A program made the translations under genes and the position numbers. The notes under the pieces are model-generated. The model did not search any database, was not told the origin of the DNA, and saw only the letters and a list, made by a program, of their open reading frames with translations. A DNA stretch of 64,000 nt from Vibrio rumoiensis 1S-45 (GTDB taxonomy: Bacteria > Pseudomonadota > Gammaproteobacteria > Enterobacterales > Vibrionaceae): contig NZ_AJYK02000102.1 in NCBI RefSeq assembly GCF_000286955.2, forward strand, positions 1-64,000, given 5' to 3'. This document shows positions 21,827 through 32,318 of this stretch, piece after piece (the first letter of the stretch is position 1; every line of letters starts with the position of its first letter).

Positions 21827-22852
21827 ATGACAAAAGTTAAACGTATTGTTATTACGGCAGGCGAACCTGCTGGCATTGGCCCTGATTTAGTTTTAGCGCT
21901 TTCTCAATATGAATGGCCACATCAACTTGTTGTTTGTGCAGACAAAAACATGTTAGAAGCGCGCGCTAAACAACTTGCTATAAATGTTGAATTATTAGAT
22001 TACGATATCAACACACCAGCCCTGCCCCTAAAAAAAGGGCAACTAACGGTTGATCATATTGCCACCAAAGAACCGGTTACTGCCGGTACTTTGAATGAGG
22101 CGAATGGGCACTATGTCCTCAAAACGCTAGAACGTGCTTGCCAAGGTAGCATGAGTGGCGAGTTTGATGCTTTGGTCACAGGCCCTGTTCATAAAGGTGT
22201 GATCAATCGAGCAGGGGTTGCATTCAGTGGTCATACGGAATTCTTTGCTGAGCAATCAAACACACCACTTGTGGTGATGATGCTAGCAACAGAAGGCTTA
22301 AGGGTTGCTTTAGTTACCACCCATATCCCTTTAGCCTATGTTAGCCAAGCAGTGACGGCGGAGCGTTTAGAAAGTATCATTCGCATCCTACACACCGATT
22401 TAGTCAATAAATTTGGCATAGAGAAACCTGCTATTTATGTTTGTGGCCTTAATCCACATGCAGGAGAAGATGGGTGCCTAGGGCGTGAAGAAATTGAAAC
22501 CATCACGCCAACATTAGAACGAATGAAGCAACAAGATGGAATGAATCTCGTTGGACCGTTACCGGCAGACACCATCTTCAATACAAAATATTTAGAACAA
22601 GCCGATACCGTATTAGCGATGTATCACGATCAAGGATTGCCTGTCCTCAAGTACAAAGGGTTTGGGAATTCGGTCAACATCACTTTAGGTCTACCGTTTA
22701 TCCGCACTTCAGTGGATCACGGAACTGCGCTTGATTTAGCTGGCACAGGGAATGCCGATATTGGCAGTTTTTTAACTGCAATCACCCATGCTTTAAAACT
22801 GGCAGAAAGCGCTAAGCCGTCAGATAATAAGCAAAAAGAGAGTAATCAATGA
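21827..22852 (+). CDS. pdxA: 4-hydroxythreonine-4-phosphate dehydrogenase
   Basis: PdxA oxidises 4-phosphohydroxy-L-threonine in the DXP-dependent vitamin B6 pathway. The 341-residue product (E. coli 329) has the N-terminal [22 protein letters not shown] with SGHTEF, and the metal/substrate-binding [17 protein letters not shown]. It overlaps rsmA by four bases (ATGA). It lies 5 bases after surA, inside the conserved cluster. Confidence 0.97.
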   Translation: MTKVKRIVITAGEPAGIGPDLVLALSQYEWPHQLVVCADKNMLEARAKQLAINVELLDYDINTPALPLKKGQLTVDHIATKEPVTAGTLNEANGHYVLKTLERACQGSMSGEFDALVTGPVHKGVINRAGVAFSGHTEFFAEQSNTPLVVMMLATEGLRVALVTTHIPLAYVSQAVTAERLESIIRILHTDLVNKFGIEKPAIYVCGLNPHAGEDGCLGREEIETITPTLERMKQQDGMNLVGPLPADTIFNTKYLEQADTVLAMYHDQGLPVLKYKGFGNSVNITLGLPFIRTSVDHGTALDLAGTGNADIGSFLTAITHALKLAESAKPSDNKQKESNQ

Positions 22853-23670
22853 GTAATGATGTCCATCTAGGTCATAAAGCCCGTAAGCGTTTTGGCCAAA
22901 ACTTTTTAAATGATCCCTATATTATTGATGGTATTGTTTCTGCTATTAACCCATTACCAGGTCAGAATTTAGTTGAAATTGGACCCGGTCTTGGTGCCAT
23001 TACCGAGCCTGTTGGCCGTGAAGTCGACAAGTTTACCGTGATTGAACTCGATAGAGATTTAGCAGAGCGTCTGCGTAATCACCCGGAACTCTCAAGCAAG
23101 CTCACCATTCATGAAGGTGATGCAATGCGTTTTGATTTCAATCAGTTAGTAAAACCGAACAATAAACTACGTATTTTTGGCAACTTGCCATACAACATAT
23201 CGACACCGTTGATGTTCCACCTATTTGAGTTCCATAAAGACATTCAAGACATGCACTTTATGCTACAAAAAGAAGTGGTCAATCGCCTAGCAGCCGGCCC
23301 TGGTACTAAAGCATATGGTCGATTAACTGTCATGGCGCAATATTTCTGTAAAGTTATGCCCGTACTGGAAGTGCCACCAACTGCATTTATTCCACCACCA
23401 AAGGTAGATTCAGCCGTAGTACGCTTATCACCTTATGAAGTGCTTCCGCACCCGGCAACTAGCTTAAAATGGTTAGATCGTGTTTGCCGTGAAGGTTTTA
23501 ACCAACGTCGTAAAACCGTTCGTAACTGCTTCAAAAACCTTGTTTCTGCTGAAGAATTAGAACAGTTAGGTATCAGTCCAAGCTTACGCCCAGAAAACTT
23601 AACCTTGGTGCAATTCGTGGCTTTAGCGAATTATATGGATGCCAACAACCCAAAACCTGAACAAGAGTAA
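22849..23670 (+). CDS. rsmA: 16S rRNA dimethyladenosine transferase
   Basis: RsmA (KsgA) dimethylates two adjacent adenines in the 3' hairpin of 16S rRNA during 30S maturation, using S-adenosylmethionine. The 273-residue product has KRFGQNFL, the SAM site [12 protein letters not shown], and the catalytic NLPYNIS. A C-terminal helical domain holds [10 protein letters not shown]. The start overlaps the pdxA stop by four bases, indicating coupled translation. Confidence 0.98.
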   Translation: MSNDVHLGHKARKRFGQNFLNDPYIIDGIVSAINPLPGQNLVEIGPGLGAITEPVGREVDKFTVIELDRDLAERLRNHPELSSKLTIHEGDAMRFDFNQLVKPNNKLRIFGNLPYNISTPLMFHLFEFHKDIQDMHFMLQKEVVNRLAAGPGTKAYGRLTVMAQYFCKVMPVLEVPPTAFIPPPKVDSAVVRLSPYEVLPHPATSLKWLDRVCREGFNQRRKTVRNCFKNLVSAEELEQLGISPSLRPENLTLVQFVALANYMDANNPKPEQE

Positions 23671-23767
23671 TGTCCCATTGAATATAGGAGCCCTCTTATC
23701 TGGCTCCTAGATCACTTATGAATGAATGACCTTGTTATTCAAATTTCCTACGGATAGGAGAAAAACA

Positions 23768-24151
23768 GTGACAGAAGCTAGCCATCCACGCGTCACATGC
23801 CAAATTCATACTCGTTATATCAAAGAGCAATCCCAGCCAGACCAACATCGTTATGTCTTTGCCTACACTATTACGATTCGCAATTTAAGCCAAGAGAACG
23901 TACAGCTTATCGGACGTCGTTGGTTGATCACTGATGCTAATGCTAAACAGCTTACCATTGAAGGTGAAGGTGTTGTGGGAGAGCAACCCGTGATAGAACC
24001 TATGGGAGAATACACTTATACCAGTGGCACCGCTCTTGAAACACCTGTCGGTGTAATGCAAGGTCACTATGTGATGCTTGATTCTCATGGCAGTGAATTT
24101 TTAACTGACATCCCTCCATTTCGCTTAGCAATTCCAAACATTTTGAACTAG
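23768..24151 (+). CDS. apaG: ApaG protein
   Basis: ApaG is a small beta-sandwich protein of the DUF525 family, associated with cobalt and magnesium homeostasis phenotypes, with no settled biochemical role. A GTG at 23768 is taken as the start because GGATAGGAG lies seven bases upstream and the family is about 125 residues. This gives 127 residues. An upstream ATG at 23726 would add 14 unconserved residues. The product shows [13 protein letters not shown] and the [23 protein letters not shown] region typical of ApaG. apaH starts 9 bases after its stop. Confidence 0.93.
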   Translation: MTEASHPRVTCQIHTRYIKEQSQPDQHRYVFAYTITIRNLSQENVQLIGRRWLITDANAKQLTIEGEGVVGEQPVIEPMGEYTYTSGTALETPVGVMQGHYVMLDSHGSEFLTDIPPFRLAIPNILN

Positions 24152-24160
24152 AGAGTATAC

Positions 24161-24970
24161 GTGTCGACTTATATTGTAGGTGATATTCAAGGCTGTTTTG
24201 ATGAACTTCAATTGCTGCTTAAGAAGGTGTCTTTCGATCCTAAACACGATACCTTATGGTTAGCGGGAGATTTAGTGGCTCGTGGGCCAAAGTCGTTAGA
24301 AACTCTGCGTTTCATTCGTAAGTTAGGTTCATCGGCCAAATGTATTTTAGGTAATCACGATCTCCATTTACTGGCGGTGTATTTAGGTTACTTTCCTGCC
24401 AAAGCAAAAGATAAAACATCTGACATTTTTAGCGCAGAAGATAAAGATGAAATCATCGACTGGTTACGTCACCAACCATTAATGGCTGAACATAATGAAT
24501 TTGTAATGTGCCATGCAGGCATCTCTCCCCGTTGGAATTTAGCGACAGCAACACAAGCAGCACAAGAAATCGAAAGCATATTAACAAGCGATAATTGGCA
24601 GTGGTTAATAAAAAACATGTACGCCAACACACCAACACAATGGAGTGAATCATTACAAGGCATTGAACGTTATCGCTATATTATTAACGCCTTCACTCGC
24701 ATGCGTTTTTGTAAACAAGATGGTGAGTTGGACATGGAATGCAAGCTTCCACCGAGTAAAATAGGCAGTGGTAATCTATTCCCTTGGTTTAGCCTCCCTT
24801 CTCGTCAACCATTTGAAAAAACCATTATCTTTGGTCATTGGGCGGCACTGATGGGATGTCACGATGAAAAGGCCAATGTAATTGGTTTAGATACTGGGTG
24901 TGTCTGGGGAGAATATCTCTCTATGCTGAGATGGGAAGATAAAAAAATGTTTACTCAGTCTGCCATTTAA
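24161..24970 (+). CDS. apaH: Bis(5'-nucleosyl)-tetraphosphatase, symmetrical
   Basis: ApaH splits Ap4A into two ADP and also removes Np4 caps from RNA. The 269-residue product starts from GTG and has the metallophosphatase motifs GDIQGC (residues 7-12), GDLVARG, and GNHDLH. HAG follows further on. The ribosome binding site is weak (GAGAG), which fits expression coupled with apaG. It ends the lptD cluster. A hairpin-forming region (AAGACG at 24972, CGTCTT at 25012) follows but lacks a T-run. Confidence 0.97.
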   Translation: MSTYIVGDIQGCFDELQLLLKKVSFDPKHDTLWLAGDLVARGPKSLETLRFIRKLGSSAKCILGNHDLHLLAVYLGYFPAKAKDKTSDIFSAEDKDEIIDWLRHQPLMAEHNEFVMCHAGISPRWNLATATQAAQEIESILTSDNWQWLIKNMYANTPTQWSESLQGIERYRYIINAFTRMRFCKQDGELDMECKLPPSKIGSGNLFPWFSLPSRQPFEKTIIFGHWAALMGCHDEKANVIGLDTGCVWGEYLSMLRWEDKKMFTQSAI

Positions 24971-25052
24971 AAAGACGTTGCTGGTAATTCAAACTCAACT
25001 CACTGAGTGTTCGTCTTACCAAGCAACATGAAATTCAAATATCCTCAACGCC

Positions 25053-25535
25053 TTAACTTCGTTTTAAAACAACAAACTCCATATCGTAAGTATTCTTTTC
25101 ATCTTGAGTATAAGTTTCACTGTAAACCTTACTCCAATCTTTACCCCAATCAGGAAATTGAGTGTCTCCCTCAATATCAGCATCAATGAATGTCAGGTAC
25201 AAACAATCAGAAACAGGCAAAAAGGCTTGGTAGATACTTCCACCGCCAATAATCATTAATTCATCAACATCGCCCGCAGATTGTTTAGCTTGTTCAAGGC
25301 TAGTGACCGTTGTCACCCCTTCTATTGCTAAAGAAGAATCTCGACTGATCACAATATTTAATCGTCCAGGCAAAGGACGGCCGATTGATTCAAAAGTTTT
25401 ACGCCCCATCACAATGGGCTTTCCCATAGTGCAGCGTTTAAACCATGCAAAATCAGCTGGTAAGTGCCAAGGCATTTGATTGTCTTTTCCAATAATGCGA
25501 TTGTTTGCCATTGCGGCAACCATACTAATTTTCAA
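25053..25535 (-). CDS. folA: Dihydrofolate reductase
   Basis: FolA reduces dihydrofolate to tetrahydrofolate with NADPH and is the target of trimethoprim. The 160-residue product has KISMVAAMANNRIIG, MPWHLPADFAWFK with the catalytic Asp, MGRKTFESIGRPLPGR, and IIGGGSIY. The start codon is TTG at 25533-25535, preceded by AAGGGA at seven-base spacing. The first ATG, four codons later, would cut into the first beta strand. The gene is convergent to apaH, as in other vibrios. Confidence 0.96.
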   Translation of the reverse strand: MKISMVAAMANNRIIGKDNQMPWHLPADFAWFKRCTMGKPIVMGRKTFESIGRPLPGRLNIVISRDSSLAIEGVTTVTSLEQAKQSAGDVDELMIIGGGSIYQAFLPVSDCLYLTFIDADIEGDTQFPDWGKDWSKVYSETYTQDEKNTYDMEFVVLKRS

Positions 25536-25588
25536 AATATTGTCCCTTCAATGTTCTCATGGTTGGTTTTAAGCAATACCGATCACCG

Positions 25589-26056
25589 CTATACCACAGG
25601 GCGACGACGATAGAATAACAAGCCTGGCATTGCAAGACCAATAGCTAAACCTGCAATAATAAACATCGCTTGTAAAAAGTTTTCAATTAGCATTGCAAAA
25701 AGTTGTGGCTCAAATCCTTTATGGTTTATTTCTACCATCGCAATCATAGCTTTAAATGCATAAACCCCTGGCACCATAGGAATCATTGCCGCAACAGTAA
25801 AGATTTTAGGGTGAGCTAAAAATTTATGCGACCAATGCACACCAATCATACTTACCAAAGTAGCCGCAAAAAAAGTCGCCCACTCTACTGGCATAGAATA
25901 CGACATTAACGAGAATCGAATACCATAAGCAATCGCCCCACCTAAAGCACAATACTTTAATGCACTTTTAGGCACATTGAACACCAAGGCAAAACCGATA
26001 GCAGGAACAGAGGCCAGTAACATGACATTGGCCAAATCTAATAGAAAGATGCTCAT
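25589..26056 (-). CDS. yjjB: Threonine/serine exporter family protein, YjjB-like
   Basis: This 155-residue integral membrane protein has about five hydrophobic segments. It corresponds to the C-terminal half of ThrE-type exporters, which is a separate gene (YjjB) in enterics. The E. coli YjjP-YjjB pair has been linked to succinate export. Its ATG at 26056 overlaps the TGA of yjjP in an ATGA arrangement, so an upstream extension of five residues is unlikely. The product ends in a basic tail (YRRRPVV). Confidence 0.88.
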   Translation of the reverse strand: MSIFLLDLANVMLLASVPAIGFALVFNVPKSALKYCALGGAIAYGIRFSLMSYSMPVEWATFFAATLVSMIGVHWSHKFLAHPKIFTVAAMIPMVPGVYAFKAMIAMVEINHKGFEPQLFAMLIENFLQAMFIIAGLAIGLAMPGLLFYRRRPVV

Positions 26057-26820
26057 CGTACCCACTCCCACGTTCCAGTTAATGTCATAGCAGCAACAAT
26101 CCCTAAACTGGTTGCAAAGGTCAATAAGCTCGCCATGACAAAGCGAGCTATACCCATATTGATATAGCCTTTTAGCATATCAGCCACGGCATTAATCAAA
26201 GGAAAACCCGGCACTAGCATCAAAACAGAAGAAGCCATGGCTAAAAAAGGATAGTTACCCACTTGATACAATACGGCTTGAGAAGAAATTAATGTCGTCA
26301 CAAATGCTGTAATAGCAAAATTTAGAAATGGATTAAAAGATCGATGAGCAATTTCTTGTCGCACAAACATCCCTACGCTAGAAGCGAAGAAGGTTATTGT
26401 ACAAATTATTTCATCACCATTGGCTAAACGTGCAAATGCTGCACAGGATAAACCGATCATCAACAAAACTAACCAGCGATTATAACGTGTGACTTTTATT
26501 TGATTAATTTTATCTTGTGCAAGTCGATAGTCGATCACTTTACGCTCAGCCATAATGCAAATATGCTGTATGTCTGTCACGACCTTCATGTTAATACCGC
26601 GATCAGGACTGCGTCTGGCAGTTGTAATACAGTTGCCACCCATCACGGTTGTTACCACCAATGAGCTTGCCGACATCGAGACTTCAACCTCATCAACCCC
26701 ACACGCTAATCCTAGCCGCCGAGTTAAGTCTCCCACTAATGTGCTTTCAGCGCCATGCGCTAATAACATTTGCCCCGCATGTGCGATTAAGCGAGATATT
26801 TCACGTTGCTTTTCATCCAT
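26053..26820 (-). CDS. yjjP: Threonine/serine exporter family protein, YjjP-like
   Basis: The 255-residue product carries the N-terminal half of the ThrE family. A cytosolic region of about 110 residues begins MDEKQREISRLIAHAGQMLL and contains GAESTLVGDLTRRL. Four to five transmembrane segments follow, including MLVPGFPLINAVADMLKG. It forms a translationally coupled pair with yjjB (four-base overlap). The transported substrate is not certain from sequence; amino acids or dicarboxylates are possible. Confidence 0.9.
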   Translation of the reverse strand: MDEKQREISRLIAHAGQMLLAHGAESTLVGDLTRRLGLACGVDEVEVSMSASSLVVTTVMGGNCITTARRSPDRGINMKVVTDIQHICIMAERKVIDYRLAQDKINQIKVTRYNRWLVLLMIGLSCAAFARLANGDEIICTITFFASSVGMFVRQEIAHRSFNPFLNFAITAFVTTLISSQAVLYQVGNYPFLAMASSVLMLVPGFPLINAVADMLKGYINMGIARFVMASLLTFATSLGIVAAMTLTGTWEWVR

Positions 26821-26943
26821 AACTTCAATACCAATCCATTTGATAGTCTTTGAATAACCTCACCGATTCAGGTTGAGCCGTTACCCCTTTTGTATGATGA
26901 TATTAGTTTGCCTGAACTTATGAATAGAAAAGATGATTTAGAA

Positions 26944-26984
26944 TAAAAAAAAGCTGCGATTCTCATAAAGAACCACAGCTTTTC
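26944..26984 (-). terminator. Terminator of the rplU-rpmA-obgE region
   Basis: On the minus strand AAAAGCTG/CAGCTTTT arms enclose a paired GGTTCT/GAGAAT-like interior and are followed by a T-run. It lies about 25 bp past the obgE stop. Confidence 0.82.
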
Positions 26985-27007
26985 TCATTCGATTTAAATG
27001 AAACTAA

Positions 27008-28183
<1,176 letters not shown>

Positions 28184-28256
28184 CTACTCCACCTGCATGT
28201 TGGCAAGTTATTATGAGTGTAGACCACAGACTGTAAATCCTAGTAGATATATGAAG

Positions 28257-28288
28257 TCTAGGGTCTAGGGTCTAGGGTCTAGGGTCTA
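28257..28288. repeat. TCTAGGG heptamer tandem array
   Basis: TCTAGGG is repeated four times plus a TCTA remainder (32 bp) without mismatch, between the rpmA terminator and the obgE start, about 77 bp upstream of the obgE ATG. Such perfect short tandem repeats vary in copy number by replication slippage. Confidence 0.9.
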
Positions 28289-28308
28289 TTATATAACTTC
28301 GCTATAAA

Positions 28309-28342
28309 TAAAAAACCCCGCCATAAAGGCAGGGCTTTGAAT
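28309..28342 (-). terminator. rpmA terminator
   Basis: On the minus strand CCCTGCC pairs with GGCGGGG around TTTAT and is followed by TTTTTTATTT. It is placed about 20 bp after the rpmA stop, so part of the transcripts would stop before obgE. Confidence 0.82.
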
Positions 28343-28361
28343 TCAATTGTAAACAGGAAAC

Positions 28362-28619
28362 TTATGCAGTTTCGATGCTTACGAACTTACGGTTCTTAGG
28401 ACCTTTAACTTCAAATTTAACTTTACCTTCAGATAAAGCAAATAGAGTATGGTCTTTACCGATACCAACATTAGTGCCAGCGTGGAATTTAGTACCACGT
28501 TGACGAACAATGATGTTACCTGCTAAAACAGATTCGCCACCAAAACGCTTAACACCTAGGCGTTTGCTTTCTGAATCGCGACCGTTATTGGTAGAACCAC
28601 CAGCTTTTTTATGTGCCAT
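28362..28619 (-). CDS. rpmA: 50S ribosomal protein L27
   Basis: L27 lies near the peptidyl-transferase centre. The 85-residue product begins [24 protein letters not shown] and contains the family segment [15 protein letters not shown]. The usual gammaproteobacterial length and N-terminus are kept. It is 22 bases after rplU and is followed by a terminator. Confidence 0.98.
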   Translation of the reverse strand: MAHKKAGGSTNNGRDSESKRLGVKRFGGESVLAGNIIVRQRGTKFHAGTNVGIGKDHTLFALSEGKVKFEVKGPKNRKFVSIETA

Positions 28620-28641
28620 GTTAGCTTCTCCGTTATGTTAA

Positions 28642-28953
28642 TTAAGCGCTGATGCCAGTAATTTTGACTTCAGTGAACCACTGACGGTGGCCCATTTGCT
28701 TACGAGAATGCTTACGACGACGGAACTTAACGATTTTAACTTTATCGCCACGACCGTGCTTAACTACTTCCGCAGTTACTTTACCGCCAGCAACCAGAGG
28801 TGCACCAACAGTGATTTCCTCACCATTAGCAACCATAAGAACTGAATCAAACTCAACGTTTGCGCCAGTTTCTACGTCCAATTTTTCTAAACGAAGAGTT
28901 TGACCTTCGCTTACACGGTGTTGTTTACCACCAGATTGGAAAACAGCGTACAT
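28642..28953 (-). CDS. rplU: 50S ribosomal protein L21
   Basis: L21 binds 23S rRNA in the large subunit. The 103-residue product begins [14 protein letters not shown], with the C-terminal signature [16 protein letters not shown]. It is the first gene of the rplU-rpmA pair. A good sigma-70 promoter lies about 90 bp upstream, and the long leader may hold autoregulatory structure. Confidence 0.98.
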   Translation of the reverse strand: MYAVFQSGGKQHRVSEGQTLRLEKLDVETGANVEFDSVLMVANGEEITVGAPLVAGGKVTAEVVKHGRGDKVKIVKFRRRKHSRKQMGHRQWFTEVKITGISA

Positions 28954-29041
28954 ATTTTACTCCGCTTTTTCCGCACAGCATCATGTTAGTTATTTTAAAC
29001 ATATCAGGTGTGCGCTTAAACTTGTCATCAATAGGGCGCAG

Positions 29042-29070
29042 ATTCTACTTGAGAGCGTACCCTTTGACAA
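29042..29070 (-). promoter_or_regulatory. rplU promoter
   Basis: Read on the minus strand, TTGTCA and TAGAAT are separated by exactly 17 bp, followed by CTGCGCCC, a G/C-rich discriminator typical of ribosomal protein promoters. It is divergent from ispB. Confidence 0.75.
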
Positions 29071-29226
29071 GATAAATATTAAAAAAAATGGCGAAAAGAT
29101 CATCGCCTGATTAAAGTGCGTTAATGATGCCGTTTACACTCGTGTTTATCAATGTTTTTTAGTGTAGAATCCATGATTATTTTTTATCTTTTGGCCACAA
29201 TAGGCCTAATCTCTGCTGGAAGAACA

Positions 29227-30198
29227 ATGGATTTTAAAGCTATCCAGGCACTAACTGCCGACGACATGGTAAAAGTGAATGAAACCATTCATGCCCAACT
29301 TAACTCTGAAGTTAGTCTAATTAACCAGCTTGGTTTTTATATAGTCAGCGGCGGTGGGAAGCGTCTACGCCCGTTGTTAGCACTACTTTCTGCCAAAGCA
29401 TTAGGTTACCAAGGTAAAGACCATATCACCGCAGCAGCGTTCGTAGAATTCATCCATACCGCTACATTATTACATGATGATGTCGTCGATGAGTCTGACA
29501 TGCGTCGTGGCAAAGAAACAGCCAATGCCGCCTTTGGTAATGCAGCCAGTGTTTTAGTCGGCGATTACATTTACACACGTTCTTTCCAAATGATGACAAG
29601 CCTAGGATCTTTATCGATCCTAAAGTTAATGAGTGATGCGGTTAACGTGATCGCAGAAGGTGAAGTTCAACAATTAATGAATTGTAACGATCCTAATACG
29701 ACCGAAGAAAGCTACATGCAAGTCATCTACTCTAAAACTGCTCGTTTATTTGAAGCGGCAACTCAGATTGGTGCTTTATTAGCTGATGCGCCACAAGAAG
29801 TTGAAACGGCTCTGCAAAATTACGGCAAATATTTAGGCACCGCGTTTCAGTTAATTGATGATGTGATGGATTACACTTCTGACGGAAAAGAAATGGGTAA
29901 AAACGTTGGTGATGATCTTGCGGAAGGCAAACCGACTCTACCATTACTTTATGCAATGCGTAATGGTACGCCAGAGCAATCTTCGATGATCCGTGATGCC
30001 ATTGAGCACTCTAATGGCATGGAAAAACTGGATGCTATTATGAAGGCGATGCATGAGACTGGATCATTGGAATACACCACTCAACGCGCTGAACAAGAAG
30101 CAGATAAAGCAATAGCAGAGCTCTCAATCATCCCTGATTCAGAATACAAAGAAGCGTTAGTGACTCTCGCCCATATGGCGGTAAAAAGAACGAAGTAG
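29227..30198 (+). CDS. ispB: Octaprenyl diphosphate synthase
   Basis: IspB makes the C40 polyprenyl side chain for ubiquinone and menaquinone. The 323-residue product equals E. coli IspB in length. It has GGGKRLRPLL, the first aspartate-rich motif DDVVDESD, and the second motif LIDDVMDY. The ATG at 29227 (MDFKAIQALT) was selected because TGGAAG lies upstream and the family starts here. A longer frame from 29152 adds 25 hydrophobic, unconserved residues. It is divergent from rplU, the standard arrangement. Confidence 0.97.
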   Translation: MDFKAIQALTADDMVKVNETIHAQLNSEVSLINQLGFYIVSGGGKRLRPLLALLSAKALGYQGKDHITAAAFVEFIHTATLLHDDVVDESDMRRGKETANAAFGNAASVLVGDYIYTRSFQMMTSLGSLSILKLMSDAVNVIAEGEVQQLMNCNDPNTTEESYMQVIYSKTARLFEAATQIGALLADAPQEVETALQNYGKYLGTAFQLIDDVMDYTSDGKEMGKNVGDDLAEGKPTLPLLYAMRNGTPEQSSMIRDAIEHSNGMEKLDAIMKAMHETGSLEYTTQRAEQEADKAIAELSIIPDSEYKEALVTLAHMAVKRTK

Positions 30199-30267
30199 AG
30201 ATAATGAAGAGCCGCTGCTAGCTTCTAGAAAAAGCTGTCAATCATCGCGCTCAGAACTCATTAAATA

Positions 30268-30306
30268 CAAAAATCCCGTGTAGCTCATGCAACACGGGAT
30301 TTTTTA
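30268..30306. terminator. Bidirectional terminator between ispB and mdh
   Basis: AAAATCCCGTGT pairs with ACACGGGATTTT around AGCTCATGCA, with T-runs on both strands. It serves the convergent ispB and mdh genes. Confidence 0.9.
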
Positions 30307-30323
30307 ATCAGCTTATAAGCAAT

Positions 30324-31259
30324 TTACTTCGCGAACTCTTCACCAAGTGCGATATCTGATTTCAGCGTATCTAGCATGCTATCAAAAGCTTCTTGTTCAA
30401 AGCTGCTTAGTTCACCGTAGCTTAAAATCTCTTCTACGCCTTCAGTGCCCAAACGAATAGGTTGCGCGAAGAAACGTGCATGTTCACCGTCACCTTCAAC
30501 ATAAGCACATTCAATAATGCCTTGTTCGCCTTGCAGTGCTTTCACTAAAGACAAACCAAAACGGTAAGCTGCTTGACCCATTGAAAGAGTTGCAGAACCG
30601 CCACCCGCTTTCGCTTCAACAACTTCTGTGCCTGCATTTTGAATACGTTTCGTCAATGCTGCCGTTTCTTCTGCTGTAAATTCAACGCCTTTTACTTGAG
30701 AAAGAAGCGGAAGAATTGTCACACCAGAGTGACCACCGATAACCGGAACTTCAAGGCCTTCAAGAGAAACGCCTTTTAATTCAGAGACAAATGTTTCTGA
30801 ACGAATCACATCAAGAGTCGTAATACCGAATAAACGATGTTTGTTATAAACGCCTGCTTTTTTCAATACTTCTGCAGCGATTGGTACAGTCGTATTTACT
30901 GGGTTAGTAATAATACCCACACACGCTGTTGGGCAAGTTACCGCAATTTTTTCAGCAAGTGATTTGATAATACCTGCATTCACATTGAAAAGATCTGAAC
31001 GATCCATACCTGGCTTACGAGCAACACCTGCTGAGATTAATACAACATCTGCACCTTCAAGTGCAGGTGTTGGATCTTCACCAGCGTAACCCTTAATCGA
31101 AACGGGTGTAGGGATGTGACTTAAATCAGCAGCAACACCAGGGGTTACTGGCGCAATATCATATAAAGCAAGATCTGAGCCTGCAGGAAGTCCATTTTTC
31201 AACAATAAAGCAAGTGCTTGTCCAATACCACCAGCGGCGCCAATCACAGCTACTTTCAT
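30324..31259 (-). CDS. mdh: Malate dehydrogenase
   Basis: Mdh interconverts malate and oxaloacetate with NAD+ in the TCA cycle. The 311-residue product begins [21 protein letters not shown] (NAD-binding loop). It contains the substrate arginines in [11 protein letters not shown] and the catalytic His in [14 protein letters not shown]. The ATG at 31259 follows AAAGGAGAAAGG; the longer frame adds 13 residues through that site. It is divergent from argR over a 300-bp region, as in E. coli and other vibrios. Confidence 0.98.
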   Translation of the reverse strand: MKVAVIGAAGGIGQALALLLKNGLPAGSDLALYDIAPVTPGVAADLSHIPTPVSIKGYAGEDPTPALEGADVVLISAGVARKPGMDRSDLFNVNAGIIKSLAEKIAVTCPTACVGIITNPVNTTVPIAAEVLKKAGVYNKHRLFGITTLDVIRSETFVSELKGVSLEGLEVPVIGGHSGVTILPLLSQVKGVEFTAEETAALTKRIQNAGTEVVEAKAGGGSATLSMGQAAYRFGLSLVKALQGEQGIIECAYVEGDGEHARFFAQPIRLGTEGVEEILSYGELSSFEQEAFDSMLDTLKSDIALGEEFAK

Positions 31260-31561
31260 GAGCCTTTCTCCTTTGACAATCAATGTGTTGTTATTCACGT
31301 GAATTTAGGTCTGTGACCTAGAATGCCTTCGAAGTTACAATATCTCAATATTAATTACAATTGGATAACTTCAGCTTTGAGATGTTGCACTCATCCAACT
31401 GAAAATAAGAAACAACTTAAAGTGTCACCCCACACGATGACTAAGGTTAAGAGGTGAATTATTTAAAGTGAATTACCTAAAAAGTGACGTAACTACTTGG
31501 TGCTCATTGCTCATCTATGCGAAAATACTGCAATTATATGTATTAACAGAAAGAAACCATT
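31260..31561. other. mdh-argR divergent promoter region
   Basis: This 302-bp region must carry both promoters. TGAATTATTTAAAG followed by TGAATTACC near 31455-31477 weakly resembles ARG-box halves (consensus TGAAT then an A/T spacer then ATTCA). ArgR autoregulation here is possible but not shown by a clean palindrome. Confidence 0.35.
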
Positions 31562-32032
31562 ATGCGAAATAGTGACAAACAAGATAATTTAGTCCGCTCA
31601 TTTAAAGCGCTATTAAAAGAAGAATGTTTTGGCTCTCAAGGTGAAATTGTTGATGCATTAAAAGAAGATGGATTTGAGAACATTAATCAATCCAAAGTAT
31701 CACGTATGCTCACTAAATTTGGTGCTGTTCGAACTCGCAACGCAAAAATGGAAATGGTGTACTGCTTACCAGCGGAACTTGGTGTACCAACAGCATCCAG
31801 TTCACTCAGAGAATTAGTGCTTGATGTCGGCCATAATGATGCTTTAGTGGTTATCCATACTGGCCCTGGCGCTGCTCAATTGATTGCCCGTTTATTGGAT
31901 TCATTAGGGAAGTCTGAAGGTATTTTAGGTGTGGTTGCTGGTGATGACACCATTTTTATTACACCTACATTAAACATTACAACTAAACAACTTTTTGATT
32001 CGGTGTGTGAATTATTCGAATACGCTGGGTAA
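31562..32032 (+). CDS. argR: Arginine repressor
   Basis: ArgR is the hexameric arginine-dependent repressor of arginine synthesis and a cofactor of Xer recombination. The 156-residue product has a winged helix-turn-helix (about 1-75, with [20 protein letters not shown] followed by [11 protein letters not shown]). The oligomerisation and arginine-binding domain holds [16 protein letters not shown] and [13 protein letters not shown] with the key Asp pair. It is divergent from mdh. Confidence 0.97.
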   Translation: MRNSDKQDNLVRSFKALLKEECFGSQGEIVDALKEDGFENINQSKVSRMLTKFGAVRTRNAKMEMVYCLPAELGVPTASSSLRELVLDVGHNDALVVIHTGPGAAQLIARLLDSLGKSEGILGVVAGDDTIFITPTLNITTKQLFDSVCELFEYAG

Positions 32033-32318
32033 TTGTTTTAAATTAGATCAAAACCTTACGTCATTAAGAATAGCTCTTCAATGGCGTGAACATCTTCTCA
32101 CTTTTGCGTCCTACTCTTATATTTGTCTGTCTCAATTTAATACTTACCATTAGTATGGTTCTTCTCAACTCTTCTAACCTAGAACCCGTTGAGCTTGATA
32201 ACATTCAATTAATGGTTAAGGATTAACCATTAAATAGAAACCAATGAGTGTCACTCTAGACACAAAAAAATGGCAATGATTGCTATCAATCGCCTTCTAA
32301 TGGCACAAGGACGTTTAC
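32033..32318. other. Intergenic region between argR and the TAXI gene
   Basis: About 285 bp without a supported gene. Only a short imperfect repeat (TTAATGGTTAAGGATTAACCATTAA near 32210) stands out, a TTAATGGTTAA/TTAACCATTAA inverted pair. It may be the operator or promoter of the following gene, or a weak argR terminator. Confidence 0.4.

Noticed and set aside
24972..25017. Terminator between apaH and folA
   Set aside because: Stems AAGACG/CGTCTT and ACTCA/TGAGT can form but no T-run follows on either strand.
28257..28288. Telomere-like or CRISPR-like array
   Set aside because: The unit resembles some telomere repeats by chance only. It is too short, has no spacers, and lies inside a bacterial intergenic region.
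29152..29226. N-terminal hydrophobic extension of IspB
   Set aside because: The family starts at MDFKAIQ, and the extension overlaps the probable ispB promoter.
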